The notes under the pieces are model-generated. The model had not been told where the DNA came from, ran no database searches, and saw nothing but the letters and a program-made list of their open reading frames with translations. A stretch of DNA of 64,000 nucleotides from Syngnathus acus. Its lineage: Eukaryota; Chordata; Actinopteri; Syngnathiformes; Syngnathidae. The DNA lies in contig NC_051108.1 in assembly GCF_901709675.1 (NCBI RefSeq), forward strand, positions 5,986,631-6,050,630, written 5' to 3'. The translations under genes and the position numbers were made by a program. Positions 52,305-63,344 of this stretch are shown in pieces (positions within the stretch are counted from its first letter, which is position 1; every line of letters begins with the position of its first letter).

Positions 52305-53002
52305 TTCTAGTACATACTGTATGTGTTTGTAATACACATTGTGGAAATACAACTACAAATAACAGACACAATCAGCAAAAATGCACACTCACTAATTCAC
52401 TAAAGGACTCACCCCAGAAGACATCCCCCCTCTACAGTTGAGTGAATAAACAAGGGTTAGTATTTATTTATTTATTTTCAATTTATGGTTTGAAACAAGG
52501 CATAGGTTATAAATTATGGTTTTAAACAAGAAGTTTGATTTCACTTAATTTTTAAAGCTAAGGTCAAATATTTTTTTTGCATAATTGTGGTGCTCAAGAC
52601 TCACAACTAGATCCATTGCGACTTTCAAGATAATTACTTATTACGAACACGTTAAGTCAAAAAGTAAGCTAAAACAAAATGGAGGTGTTGGTTCTTGCTG
52701 TCAGTAACAAATCTGAAAGTACTGGCTGGAGAACTTGATGGGGCTTTTGTGGCTATTAGCATCGTGTTGTGTGTTCTGCTGACTGGTGACATTGGTGGAA
52801 GTCTTCTGAAGGTTAAACAAAGGACGGGCTCTTCCTCCTTGCGTCGGATTTGGCATGCTGGGTCTCCCCTGGCCCACCACTGCCCCTGGCTGCTGGCACC
52901 GCGGGGGCAGATGTTGCAGTTGTCTCAGAAGACCCAGTCTTTCTTGCGAGGGGGCTCAGATAGATCTGCATAGTCACTATGTAAAGCGTTGAGATGGGGA
53001 TG
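52303..53002. repeat. Direct duplication, copy 1 (0.7 kb)
   Basis: Nearly identical to 55381-56076 in the same orientation, beginning TTCTAGTACATACTGTATGT and ending GAGATGGGGATG. It contains a second copy of the last exon of the EML-like gene (about 52976 downwards on the minus strand), with the same acceptor and the same short reading frame. Small indels separate the copies. Copy 1 abuts the telomere-like array. Confidence 0.85.
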
Positions 53003-53185
53003 TTAACCTAACTCTAACTCCAGCCCTAACCCTAGCTCTAACCCTAACCCTAATTCTAGCCCTAACCCTAGCTCTAACCCTAACCATAATTCCAGCCCTA
53101 GCCCTAACCCTAGCCCTAACTCCAACCCCAAACCAAACCTTTACTCCAACCCTACCTCTAGCCCTCACCCTAGGCCTAAACCTTC
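53003..53185. repeat. Degenerate telomere-like (CCCTAA)n array
   Basis: About 180 bp of CCCTAA, CTCTAA, TTCTAG and CCCTAG units, including several perfect CCCTAACCCTAA pairs. On the minus strand it reads (TTAGGG)-like. It starts exactly where copy 1 of the duplication ends. Interstitial, decayed. Confidence 0.85.
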
Positions 53186-53192
53186 GGGCAGG

Positions 53193-53460
53193 GGTGTCCA
53201 AACTTTTTGCAAGGAGGGCCAGATTTAATAAAGTGAAGTCAATGTTTGTGTGGGACGAATTTAGTTGCTCACAAACATTGATGACAGGCCTTGCATGGAA
53301 GCAGCTTAAGTGTTTGATGAGCTCAGGTGAGATGTCACTTACTTCTAATGACACAAGCGCCACCAGGGGGAAGGTGAGCACATGCTAACAGCTGACATCT
53401 GGGACAAAAACTAAGTACCAGGTACTGCACAGTACCATCACCACACACTTTTGGACATGT
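53193..53460. mobile_element. hAT-like relic
   Basis: Begins CAGGGGTGTCCAAACTTTTT with GCAAGGAGGGCCAGATTT, a typical vertebrate hAT terminus. The interior is non-coding. It contains a CTCF-like GCGCCACCAGGGGGAA at 53357-53372. Confidence 0.5.
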
Positions 53461-53494
53461 TTTTCCATGACACTGACGCAAACCAAGTGAGTTA

Positions 53495-53830
53495 AATATT
53501 GATTGATTGAACATTTATTGATCCCTGGGGTTGGGGAAATTCAGGCCCCAGCAGTATTCATACCACAGAGCGGGTATATAAAAGACACAGATGGCATGAG
53601 CGCAACTCAATAGGCTCTTACAAGGCTGGCACACAACGGCGCCACAAAGAAAGCCAGTAAGTGCGAAAGTTAAAAGCCATCAAAGCAAAGCAACAAGACA
53701 AAGGAAAAAAAAGTAACAGCGGCCAATCAGCGCACGCCCCCAACACCAAAGAACACCCATAGCCTCCACGGGGTCCATAAACAGGTGTAAAGGCAGCCAA
53801 GTTCAACGGCGTTCAATGGGCCGAGGTCGT
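53495..53830. repeat. LINE 3'-UTR-like fragment
   Basis: 'TTTATTGATCCCTGGGGTTG ' followed by 'GGGAAATTCAGGCCCCAGCA' resembles the 3' ends of fish LINEs (element on the minus strand). No RT coding sequence remains. Confidence 0.45.
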
Positions 53831-55380
53831 GAATCGGTAAAACATCAGTCTTCAGACTGAAAAGACGTTATGTGCCAAGATACTGAGTAGTTCAAAAGTG
53901 GTCAAACTACTGTAAAAGGCAACAAACTGTTCCTCTAATATCATGTCTTTACCTCCGCTTGTGAAAATACAATTTCAAATACGAATACCGCATTTTATTT
54001 TATTTTAAATGCTTCCAGTGCCATCAGTTGCTAGGGTTTTACACGAAAAGTTTCTGGTTAATTAAGTGATTTAATGCTGAATGGAACTAACTAGCCCCTG
54101 CGAGCCATTTGTTTTTTTAATTTTAATTAATTTGTTCACTTTTATTTCCTTGGCAGCTATAATGGTACACTGTCCAATTTTAACACTTTAACATTGGCTA
54201 TCCAGGGATTTTCAAATGATTTTGTCCAAGGGACCACCATTATAACCAAGAAGCAACTCGGGGACCACTGCTTTGGCAGAATAGTATTTCATTTTGCACT
54301 GAAGGAGGATAGACCTGTAAAGGGTATTTATTTGCATCTGTATGTCTATTTTGGAAATCTACATTTGACATAATTTGGATAGGTAAATGAATCACAAAAT
54401 AAACTGGAAAATAACTTGACAATTGCTAGAATATCGCACAGTCAAATGACCGAAACAGCCATGGAAACCTGAACTACAGCGCATTAGCGCCCTCTGCTGG
54501 AAATATGTTGTACTGCTTCCACCCCACTTATTTCTATGCGTGGGAAGTCTTTTGACCACAACTTCTGAAACTGCTGTGGCCGATCTGCTCTTACCCACTA
54601 TCTAATTTACCTGGCAACTGTCGAATAAATGAGCACGGATTAAATTAATTTTAGAAAATAATATAAAGTGTCATTAGACTGTGCCGGTGTTTTGACCTTC
54701 CCTAATCACCGAAGGCATAATACTACATAGTAGGAAAAAAAAAAAGTGTATATGTTGGCGTCAAAATGTGCAGGTAGACGACAAGCAGCCGACGTGGAGC
54801 CTCCATTCTTCCAGTTTGGACATCAGGTTTTGCGTGGAAAACATACAAAACAGGTTAGGCGCTTTCCCTGATTAACATTTGATCGACAGCCGAGTGCCTC
54901 TTGTGGGCGTGCTCCTTCACAAGCCACCTTTGTTTATATTGTTATACAATAGCTATCGAGCAACATACAAACTCGTGTCGTAATGATGCTCCGGCATGTT
55001 TACATGTAAATGGCAAAAAATAACTTGAAAATGTTAGCAATACTCACTCAAAACACAGCTAGTAGTCACCGGTAGTTAGGTACGGTGAACTGGCGTGCGT
55101 ACGGCAACCGAGAAAGCTCAATTCAAAAGGAACCAAGTGCGTTTGACAACCCGCAGAAAAGCGGAATGACTCCTCGGACAGCAGCAACAGGGACGTGTTA
55201 TTAAGGGAAATATTTGTATCCATAGTTTATTCTAAAACGGATTTATAAAGACATAACTTTGAGACTTGTACTAAATGGATTGCCTAAAAAAAGGAAAGAA
55301 ATCACATCACAAGTTCATTTATTTTTTTACTACACATAACCTACCAGGTTCATTATCATTACACATAACCCAATCTTACA
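53831..55380. other. Unique spacer between duplicated segments
   Basis: AT-rich with no coding exon. A CTCF-like GCGCCCTCTGCTGG lies at 54487-54500. Nothing else is recognised. Confidence 0.4.
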
Positions 55381-56076
55381 TTCTAGTACATACTGTATGT
55401 GTTTGCAATACACATTGTGGAAATACAACTACAAATAACAGACACAATCAGCAAAAATGAACACTCACTCATTCACTAAAGGCCTCACCCCAGTAGACAT
55501 CCCCTCTCTACATTTGAGTGAATAAACAAGGGTTAGTATTTATTTATTTTTTTCAATTTAGGGTTTAAAACAAGGCATAGGTTATAAATTATGGTTTTAA
55601 ACAAGAAGTTTGATATCACTTAATTTCATTAGGTCAAATGATTTTTTTTGAATAATTGTGTTGCTCAAGACTCACAACTAGATCCATTACTACTTTCTCG
55701 ATAATTACTTATTACGGATACGTTAAGTCAAAAAGTAAGCTAAAACAAAATGGAGGTGTTGGTTCTTGCTGGTCAGTAACAAATCTGAAAGTACTGGCTG
55801 GAGGACTTGATGGGGCTTTTGTGGCTATTAGCATCGTGTTGTGTGTTCTGCTGACTGGTGACATTGGTGGAAGTCTTCTGAAGGTTCAACATAGACGACG
55901 GGCTCTTCCTCCTTGCGTCGGATTTGGCATGCTGGGTCCCCCCTGGCCCACCACTGCCCCCGGCTGCTGGCACCGCGGGGGCAGATGTTGCAGTGGTCTC
56001 AGAAGACCCAGTCTTTCTTGCGAGGGGGCTCAGATAGATCTGCATAGTCACTAAGTGAAGCGGTGAGATGGGGATG
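55381..56076. repeat. Direct duplication, copy 2 (0.7 kb)
   Basis: Partner of 52303-53002. This copy sits directly next to exon 6 of the EML-like gene and so is probably the original. It carries the last exon of that gene. Confidence 0.85.
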
Positions 56077-58861
56077 AGGTAGAAATGGTGGTGAATGTGA
56101 AGGGGGCAGCATGAAGGGGACAAGGGAAAGAAGTCATGGTGAGATGAGGAAATAAATGAAGGGTAGACACAGAAACACGACTCAAATACGAAATTCAATA
56201 CCAGATTGTGTGGGAATTTCATCATGAGTGAATCCTACCTTTGCTGTGCGTCACTCGCCTCATGCCTGCATAGTAACAACACGTCAGTGTCTCGTGTAAA
56301 AACTTGCATCCAAAATACTGAAACTCAAATCTTTACCTAAGCTCACAAGTTCTTCCTTGGATCTGCTGATCCTAATGGCATTGAGTGAAGATTATTATTG
56401 TAATCAAAATACCAAAATCATACAACCAATTCATTGATCAAGAGCTTAAAAATATTCAAGACAGTTCAAATGCATTTAACGAAGGTGTCCCTCAAGGCTC
56501 ATTACTAGAACCATTGTTGGTTTTCTCCTTCTTCCCCATTCCTCTGCTGTGCTATTTGTTGAGATAAAAAACATCCGCACCCTTCTTGTGTGCTTCCACA
56601 GGATGACGCTGATGAGGACGGACGCGTTTTGGAGGTCTTACATGGACTGTCCTTCACACTCCCTGCCGGGCTCTTGACACCACTACAAAGAAGACACAAC
56701 AAGTAAGGATATATTCATCCCTAAATCAACATTTTTATTTTCAATCTAATAATATCCTCTCACCAGCGAGGGGGTGTCGGGCTGTAGTTCCTGCAGGTAG
56801 GTCCAGTTGGTAGCGTGGAGCTCTTCCTCAAGTTGGCAACACCTGAGGACCCCATGGGTGCTCTTGGGGGTAGACCCAATGAGACAGGCCTCCCTGTGGT
56901 GGAGACAATAATGTACATAAAAATTAAATCCCGTGATCTGAGTTTAAAAATTGTAATGTTTTTTCAGTAAAAAGTACAGAGACAAAGTTGCAGTGGATAT
57001 ACGCAAAATGAATGTGACAATTAACAGCGATCCTTGCAAACCTTTAGTGCCTGATGTCCTCCTGCCCAATGCGGTAGCATTGGCGGCTTGGTGCTCCTCT
57101 GAGATGTTGAGCCTCTTGAGAACGTCAGCTAGGGTCATCTTCAGTAACTGGATCTCGTCCTCCTGCATCTGCATCCTCTGCTCCAGGTAGGTGAGCCGGT
57201 CAGCCACATCCAAGTTGCTAGCCGCTGAGCTGCGACCATCTGGATGACGCCATGTTGTCAGCGTTCATTACGTAACACATCTCGCCAATGCTTTTATGAA
57301 ACCCGTGGCTTGTTTACATCGGGTCTCATGATTAAGATTGCGGATTTGTCAAATGGATTGACAGATGGGTCCATCTCTCATATCACCAGACACTTTCTTC
57401 ATACGGTTATTAAATTGTATTCCATAATTTCCCTAAAATATTGTTAAAATTGTTAATATTATAAAGCATGTGAAATAATATTTAATAGTACTATATTGTC
57501 TGCTATGAAAATGTGATTTTCAATAAAACAATGATCCTAACATACGCAAAAGCAATTAAAATACTTTTTTTAAATTAATCAAAATTAAATGCAAGTGGAT
57601 GCAAAAAAAATAGATACATCATGAGTAAATAAAAAACACTGTGCAAATCATAAAATCCATATTTGTCCGTTCATCAGCATCAAGATTAAGCTTTCCAACC
57701 CCCTTTCGTTCTCACGCACGACAGTCAGACTAAAAGCAAACAAGGTCAAAGCACAGCAGGATAAACTGAACGGTAAACAAAAAGTCCTTGCAACAATTGT
57801 GGTGGTCTACCATGTGAGCCGCTGGACGTCGATGATGAATAATCGCGAGGGAACCTCTGCGGGCCCGCCGGGCCTTCCTCCGCCACCTTGGCCGTATTCC
57901 TTCTCTTCCTCTCCTGGCGAGAGCACACTCTCTCTGTCCTCCTCAAACCTCCTCTGGATCCACTCACTCCGTCCATCTTCCGCAGACTCAATTCCTGAAC
58001 CCACCTGGTGGCATCCAGGCCTCCTGATGCTGAGCCTGCTCCGGGTTCCACGGCGACTGGCAATACCACCGGGATGCTGTTATGTATAAAGCCCCTTCGC
58101 TCTGGGCTTAAAACCTTAGCCGTGGTCCAAATCAGCCTAAATTGTTGTGTGTGAGGGGGTACACTGATAATCCCCTAGACTGAGCCTCTTTGACCCCGCC
58201 CCACTGGCCTCTCACATAAACCTGTCACTGACAGAAAAGGACACCAAATAGGAAAAATGTGGCCTCTTCCTTTCCTTTTTTTAACGTCTTCCTTGGTAGG
58301 ACTGCGACATATCCAGATTGGAGAAAGAATCTATTTATCTTTAAATCTGCTATCTTATTGTTCACACGTAATGGGAAACAGCATAGACATGTTAATGAAT
58401 GAAAAATGTCATGTTCAAGTAAATGAAGTTGTGGGTTTGGAAGAAATTCAACAAACTCGGAAATCAAGGTAGCACTGTAATCATTAAAGTGTCCCATAAT
58501 CGGCTTCTGATTTCCAGTTTGTTCCCTCAAACCGGCTGTGACATCATCCGCAGAGACGCACGCACTTCCCATATAGCGATTGGGATTAGAATAGCACATA
58601 ATCCTCCTCCTGTAAAAGGGAATTAGCAGTCCGAAGCTGCATCTCAGATGTACAAAGGTCGTGCCCTCCCTGTAGTTAGAAAACATTTCATGACAAAAAA
58701 CTTCATCTACCTGTTAAGGAGTCGGCGTCAGGCGCTAGGAGAGAGTCGCTGTGGTAGCTGTCTTTCAGCGAGCCCGTCTTGAGGAGGGCCCCAGGGCCCT
58801 CTTCCATGCCCAAACCAGGGTCCACCAATTCCAAGTCCCCCTCGTTCGTGCCCGCAGCCAT
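55999..58861 (-). CDS. EML-like coiled-coil protein without HELP/WD40, 7 exons
   Basis: Minus-strand exons: 58861-58711, 57239-57042, 56893-56764, 56682-56581, 56371-56337, 56265-56239, 56039-55999; phases 1,1,2,2,1,1 join without conflict into 227 aa. Exon 1 starts MAAGTNEGDLELVDPGLGME. Exon 2 matches the EML trimerisation coiled coil (DVADRLTYLEQRMQMQEDEI, then QLLKMTLADVLKRLNISEEH), closest to EML1. Exons 3-6 give a basic, Ser/Pro-rich linker like the EML microtubule-binding region (KGRPVSLGLPPRAP; CGVKSPAGSVKDSPCKTSKT). The last exon adds KDLSEPPRKKDWVF and a stop. EML proteins normally continue with a HELP motif and about 550 residues of WD40 propellers; none is visible down to aldh6a1. 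Either this is a truncated paralogue, an alternative short isoform whose remaining exons lie elsewhere, or the last exon is misjudged. The exon 2 donor (GTTTGC) is weak. EML-family origin is clear; the paralogue is not. Confidence 0.65.
57807..58004 (-). CDS. Unassigned coding-like terminal exon inside the first EML-like intron
   Basis: After an acceptor (GATGCCACCAG) 65 codons run to a stop: VGSGIESAEDGRSEWIQRRF, then EEDRESVLSPGEEEKEYGQG, a Gly/Pro segment and SRLFIIDVQRLTW. The charged composition looks coding. Its phase does not accept splicing from EML-like exon 1 in this frame. It may be a last exon of another minus-strand gene or chance in GC-rich DNA. Family not recognised. Confidence 0.25.
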   Translation of the reverse strand: MGSGIESAEDGRSEWIQRRFEEDRESVLSPGEEEKEYGQGGGGRPGGPAEVPSRLFIIDVQRLTW

Positions 58862-59034
58862 GATGTGGGTCACCTTCTCTTAACAGTCGGTTGCACCCCC
58901 CTATTCCCCCCTTGCCCGCTACCCACCTGCAACTTCGCAGGCTAGTCAGGGCACAGAGAGCTTGATGTCACTCAGAGGACAGATTAAGAACCCGCTAAGC
59001 CATCTCCACATACAATCCAGTGGGGGTGGTAGAC

Positions 59035-59142
<108 letters not shown>

Positions 59143-59394
59143 GTCAAAGTCTGCTTTATTGTCAATTTCTTCACATGCCAAGACACACAAAGAAATCGAA
59201 ATTACGACAAGACATAGTACACAATATACATACAAGTAAACAACACAAAAAATAAAAACAAGAAGGCACAAACAATGAATAAATAAGAGTGATGAATAAA
59301 TAATAAATAAACAAATAACATAAATAAGAGGAGCAAAAATGGAGCAAGTGTGCATACAGCAGACAGTCAGAATATAGCGCAAAAGTACAGGATG

Positions 59395-60351
59395 CTACGC
59401 AGAAGGGGGGAGAGAGTTCAGGATCCTAACAGCCTGGAGTATGAAGCTGTTGGTGAGTCTGGTGGTGCAGGAGCGCAGGCTCCCGTACCTCTTCCCAGAG
59501 GGCAGAAGATCAAACAAAGAGTGAGCGGGGTGACTCACATCACTCACAATCGTGGTCACCTTGCGGGTGAGACGGGAGGTGTAAATATCCTTCAGGGAGA
59601 GGTGTGAAGCACCAATAATCTTACCAGCCGTGTTCACTATGCGCTGCAGGGCCTTCATGTTGTATTCAGTGCAGCTACCACCCCAAACAGCGATACAACT
59701 GGAGAGGACGCTCTCAATGGTGCCACGGTAGAATGTAGTCATGACGGTCGGAGGAGCACTTGCTCGCCTGAGTTTCCGCAGGAAGTACAGGCGGCGCTGA
59801 GCTTTCTTCGCCAGTGATGCGGTGTTGGTGGACCAGGAGAGATCCTCACTGATGTGCACCCCCAGGAATCTGGTGCTGCTCACTCTCTCCACCACAGCAC
59901 CGTCGATGGTCAGTGGCAGGTGCTGGGTGTTACCCTTCCGGAAGTCAACAACAATCTCCTTGGTCTTGTTGACGTTCAGCAGGAGGTTGTTGTCCCTGCA
60001 CCACGTGGTCAGAAGGTCAACCTCCAACCTGTATTGAGTCTCGTCGCCCTTGGTGATGAGACCCATCAGAGTCGTGTCGTCAGCAAATTTCACTATGCGG
60101 TTGTTGCTGTAGGTTGCAGTGCAGTCATGTGTCAGCAGGGTGAAGAGCAGCGGACTGAGCACGCAGCCTTGGGGGTTAGGGTTAGGGTTATTGATGATGT
60201 CATCAATGCACTTCGTGATGTAAGAGGAAACAGAGTCAGTATACTCCTCTATGTCCGTCCGATCGTTGCAAGTGGCCGCCTGCTTAAACATTTCCCAGTC
60301 AGTAGAGCCAAAGCAGTCTCGAAGCGCATCAGAGGCACCCTCAGGCCACAC
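59395..60351 (-). pseudogene. LINE reverse transcriptase fragment with internal deletion
   Basis: Open frame of about 318 codons. The first part (VWPEGASDALRDCFGSTDWE to SSYITKCIDDI) precedes the RT core. It then jumps through N-P-N-P-N-P-Q into GCVLSPLLFTLLTHDC, FADDTTLMGL, LNVNKTKEIVVDFRK and the RT tail. The fingers and first palm motifs are missing. The Asn-Pro repeat is encoded by telomere-type CCCTAA units at the junction, and the frame is kept across it. Confidence 0.8.
60174..60190. repeat. (TTAGGG)n patch at the LINE deletion junction
   Basis: GGGTTAGGGTTAGGGTTA lies exactly where RT sequence is missing. About three telomere units on the plus strand. Confidence 0.85.
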
Positions 60352-60935
60352 TCTAACCCGCTTGCGAACCTGGATGCTTTCACCATTTGTCTGGATGCGG
60401 GCAAAAGCATAACAGTGATATGGTCAGAAAGTCCAAGATGGGGGAGGGGGGCGGCTTTGAATGCTCCTTTATGTGAAGAGTAGACCAGGTCCAGGAAGCT
60501 GTCGCCACGTGTTGGAAAATTAACATGCTGGTGAAGCCTCGGAAAAACAGACTTCAGGTTAGCATGATTAAAATCCCCAGCGAAGATGGTGAAACCGTCA
60601 GGGTGCGCCGTCTGTTGTTCACTGACAGCCTGGTACAGTTCACTAAGAGCCGCGATCCTGTCGACTTCGATGTTGGAAGGCGGGATGTATACCGCGACTA
60701 GCAGAATCGCAGTAAATTCCCTTGGCAGATAAAAAGGACGGCACTTAATGATCACAAACTCCGCCAGTGGCAAGCAGTGCTTGCATACCACTACAGAGTC
60801 CCGGCACCATTCGTCACGGATGTAGACGCATATTCCACCTCCTCGCGATTTTCCCCCTTTTACAATAGCCCGGTCCGCCCGATAGCACGCTAGCCGCTCC
60901 AGATGTACAGCAGAGTCCGGAATGTTGACAGTCAA
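60249..60935 (-). pseudogene. LINE endonuclease fragment
   Basis: About 228 codons of an APE-type endonuclease: SRGGGICVYIRDEWCRDSVV, AVYIPPSN, FAGDFNHANLKSVFPRLHQH and LGLSDHITVMLLP. The catalytic GDFNH and SDH motifs are kept. It then runs out of frame at about 60350-60400, where the next part of the element continues in another frame. N-terminus lost. Confidence 0.75.
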
Positions 60936-60943
60936 CCAAGTCT

Positions 60944-60985
60944 CAGTGTGTGTGTGTGAGTGTGTGTGTGTGCGCGCGCGAGTGT
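60944..60985. repeat. GT/GC-rich microsatellite at the 5' side of the LINE
   Basis: Imperfect (GT)n with a GCGCGCGC interruption, next to the truncated 5' end of the Rex1-like element. Confidence 0.85.
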
Positions 60986-63344
60986 GTACGGTACATGGGA
61001 CGAAATTCTTTCACAGTTCAGGCCCAGACATAAAACAAATTCCTGACGGATACATTTTGTGTAGGTCCAGTGTGTGTACCTGTGTTAATTCCAATGTGTG
61101 TTTATGTGTGGGCGTGGCCATGATGCCAGCAGTCATTTTTACTCCCAACCTCAACAGATGCAGCTATAGCGACCTTGAGACCTTGCACAGGCAGCAAAGG
61201 TTCTGACCCCGTTCCACACTAATACAAATACACTTCTGTTTCTCTGCTGCCCTCCTGTGGAGATTATGCACGTTTATCTCGCCGACGGGGAAACATCGCA
61301 CACTTCCTGTTTTGATCACATGCAGCTTCCCTTTTGCAAACGCCATCTCGAAGGGTGAGGGGCAAATATTTCTAGAATAGCCGTAGGGAGCTTTTTGTTC
61401 CGTATCAGGAGCCATTCTAGATCTAAAATCTAGTGCGTTTGCCGAGCTTTCCGACTTGATGCGTGGCAGGCGCTCCAGACATTTTCTTGTAATATATCAT
61501 AATGGGGATTTTTTTTTTTTTTTACAACAGTTTCCACTAAAATGACTGAGAAAATATGATCCAATTTTGTTGAGAATTATGAGCATTCCTGGGTGGAAAA
61601 AGAACACAGACAGAGAAATTTCACAAAGAACTTCATTAAAATGTATAAATATTATTTCAATGCAATATTAAAATCAGTAGGGATGTTACATCAATTCGAG
61701 AGATTTTCCAGGGTGCGACAAAAAGCGACAATAATATCTGATAGACACGTCTCTACTGCAAAAATATCTAAACATCGTTAAGTTCATCCCAAGACATTTT
61801 CCAAATATATCAAAATATATGTCCATGAGAAGCATTGGCGCGGACTGTAGTCTGCTTTTGTTCTGACTCACACCAATTGCTGTGTGACGTGACAAAAAAA
61901 ATGGCTGAGGGGTATCTTTACTGTATAAACTAATCAGTTTCAATCAATCAATTTCCATTCATCAAAGCAGATCATCAATTCCACATAGCATGCCCCCGAA
62001 TAAGTTAAATTGACCTCTACACTTAACTCCATTTAAATATCCTTACCTTAAATATAATTAATACAGATCTTGCAAAAATACTACACTATGTGTCTATTCA
62101 AACAGTGCTTGGATTAAATATGTACACTTAGCTTTTTTTTCAGAAGGGGAATTTAACATGTTGAAAATGAAATGAAATACAATTAAGTTGCTTTAACACC
62201 CCAGAGAGGGAAATTAAAAAAAAAAAGTCATCTAAAAATATATTGCATGTGCTATCATAGGAAAGTAAATTTAAATAGGCTTCATCGGGATCAATACGAC
62301 ACGATCAGGCTCTGATTGGGGCCAAATATTTGGATTCATGCACCGTCCAACGCTGGTTTTCTATATTACGCATAACTAGTACTACTCAACCCCTTCACAA
62401 TATTTTTGTTTACATTAACAAAAGCAGACATGTTTACGGTTACGACGTCCCTCTTCGTGCCCCACCCCAATAACATATTAAGGAATGTTTTAGTGCAATT
62501 TTAACAAGGCTTTCAAAGCAGGTACTAAAGCTCCAAGACAAGTGGGCCATTCGGACAAAAGTCAATCTCTAAATATAATGAGATGACATCATCGTTATTT
62601 CAGTATTTTTGTGACCGTTCTGTTTGGTAGAGTGCCGTGAGATTTTTCTAATGTGGAGTATGCGCAGTCAAAAGGGAGAAAAAAAAAAGACCTACAGGAG
62701 ATGTTCATTGAAGCAAGAGAGACATTTTGAATGGACTTTGGTCATACATGTTGTAGATTGTGTTGAGTCAGAAAAAAAACAAGTGAGTGGTACCGAAAGA
62801 TTTGCTTTCTATAAAAAGCTGCTTTTGTTTGGTTTGATTGCCTGAAAGCCTCGCTGGAAAAAAAATCAGGCGCACATATCACACATTCCCACATTTATCC
62901 ACAGTGACAACACTTGTCGACTCCCGCACGCACACACACACCCAACTGTCGATTATCTCCTCCTTCAGCGGAGGCTCGGTGTTGGCACTTTCGCCACTGG
63001 CTTACAAACGGAACAAACATGCTGCTAAGGTGCTTTTGGGGGATGGGGGGGGGGGGCAAGGGGGGGCAGCTGAGAGAAAGTTGCCCAGATCAGCCTGGTG
63101 TTCAGCATGCCTGGTAGGCAAAGGCGCAATGGTGGAAGGGGGAGGAAGCAGAAAAATCAGATTTGATGGAAGCAGAAAATACAAGCGAGCTGAAAGAGAC
63201 GTACGAGGATTTGACCGTAACCTCTTCAGCTGGCTAAAGGGCTCACACGCGTAACAACATTAGCATTGGCGCTGTAGCGTAAACGTTGACTTAATAACTA
63301 GACATGTGCCGCTTAAGTGAATGTTGTCGCCACCAATTCCCTCC
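60986..63344. other. Intergenic interval between the LINE and bahd1
   Basis: No supported gene. AT-rich, with a T run near 61509-61522, an AC tract near 62931 and G runs at 63047-63068. It must include the bahd1 3' UTR on the minus strand at its right end. A minus-strand frame at 61164-61415 starting MAPDTEQKAPYGYSR has no family match and was not called. Confidence 0.45.

Noticed and set aside
52303-56076. Duplicated 0.7 kb segments as LTRs of a retrovirus-like element
   Set aside because: No terminal TG...CA, no primer-binding site recognised and no gag or pol between them; one copy contains a host-gene exon.
55773-56225. 150-codon minus-strand frame across the last EML-like exon
   Set aside because: It reads through the splice acceptor in a phase that exon 6 cannot feed, and the other duplicate copy has an early stop in that frame.
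58225-58686. 153-codon minus-strand frame between EML-like exons
   Set aside because: No family match, unusual composition and no splice context; it lies in intron 1 of the EML-like gene.
59854-60483. 209-codon plus-strand frame opposite the LINE
   Set aside because: Antisense of reverse transcriptase sequence on the minus strand.
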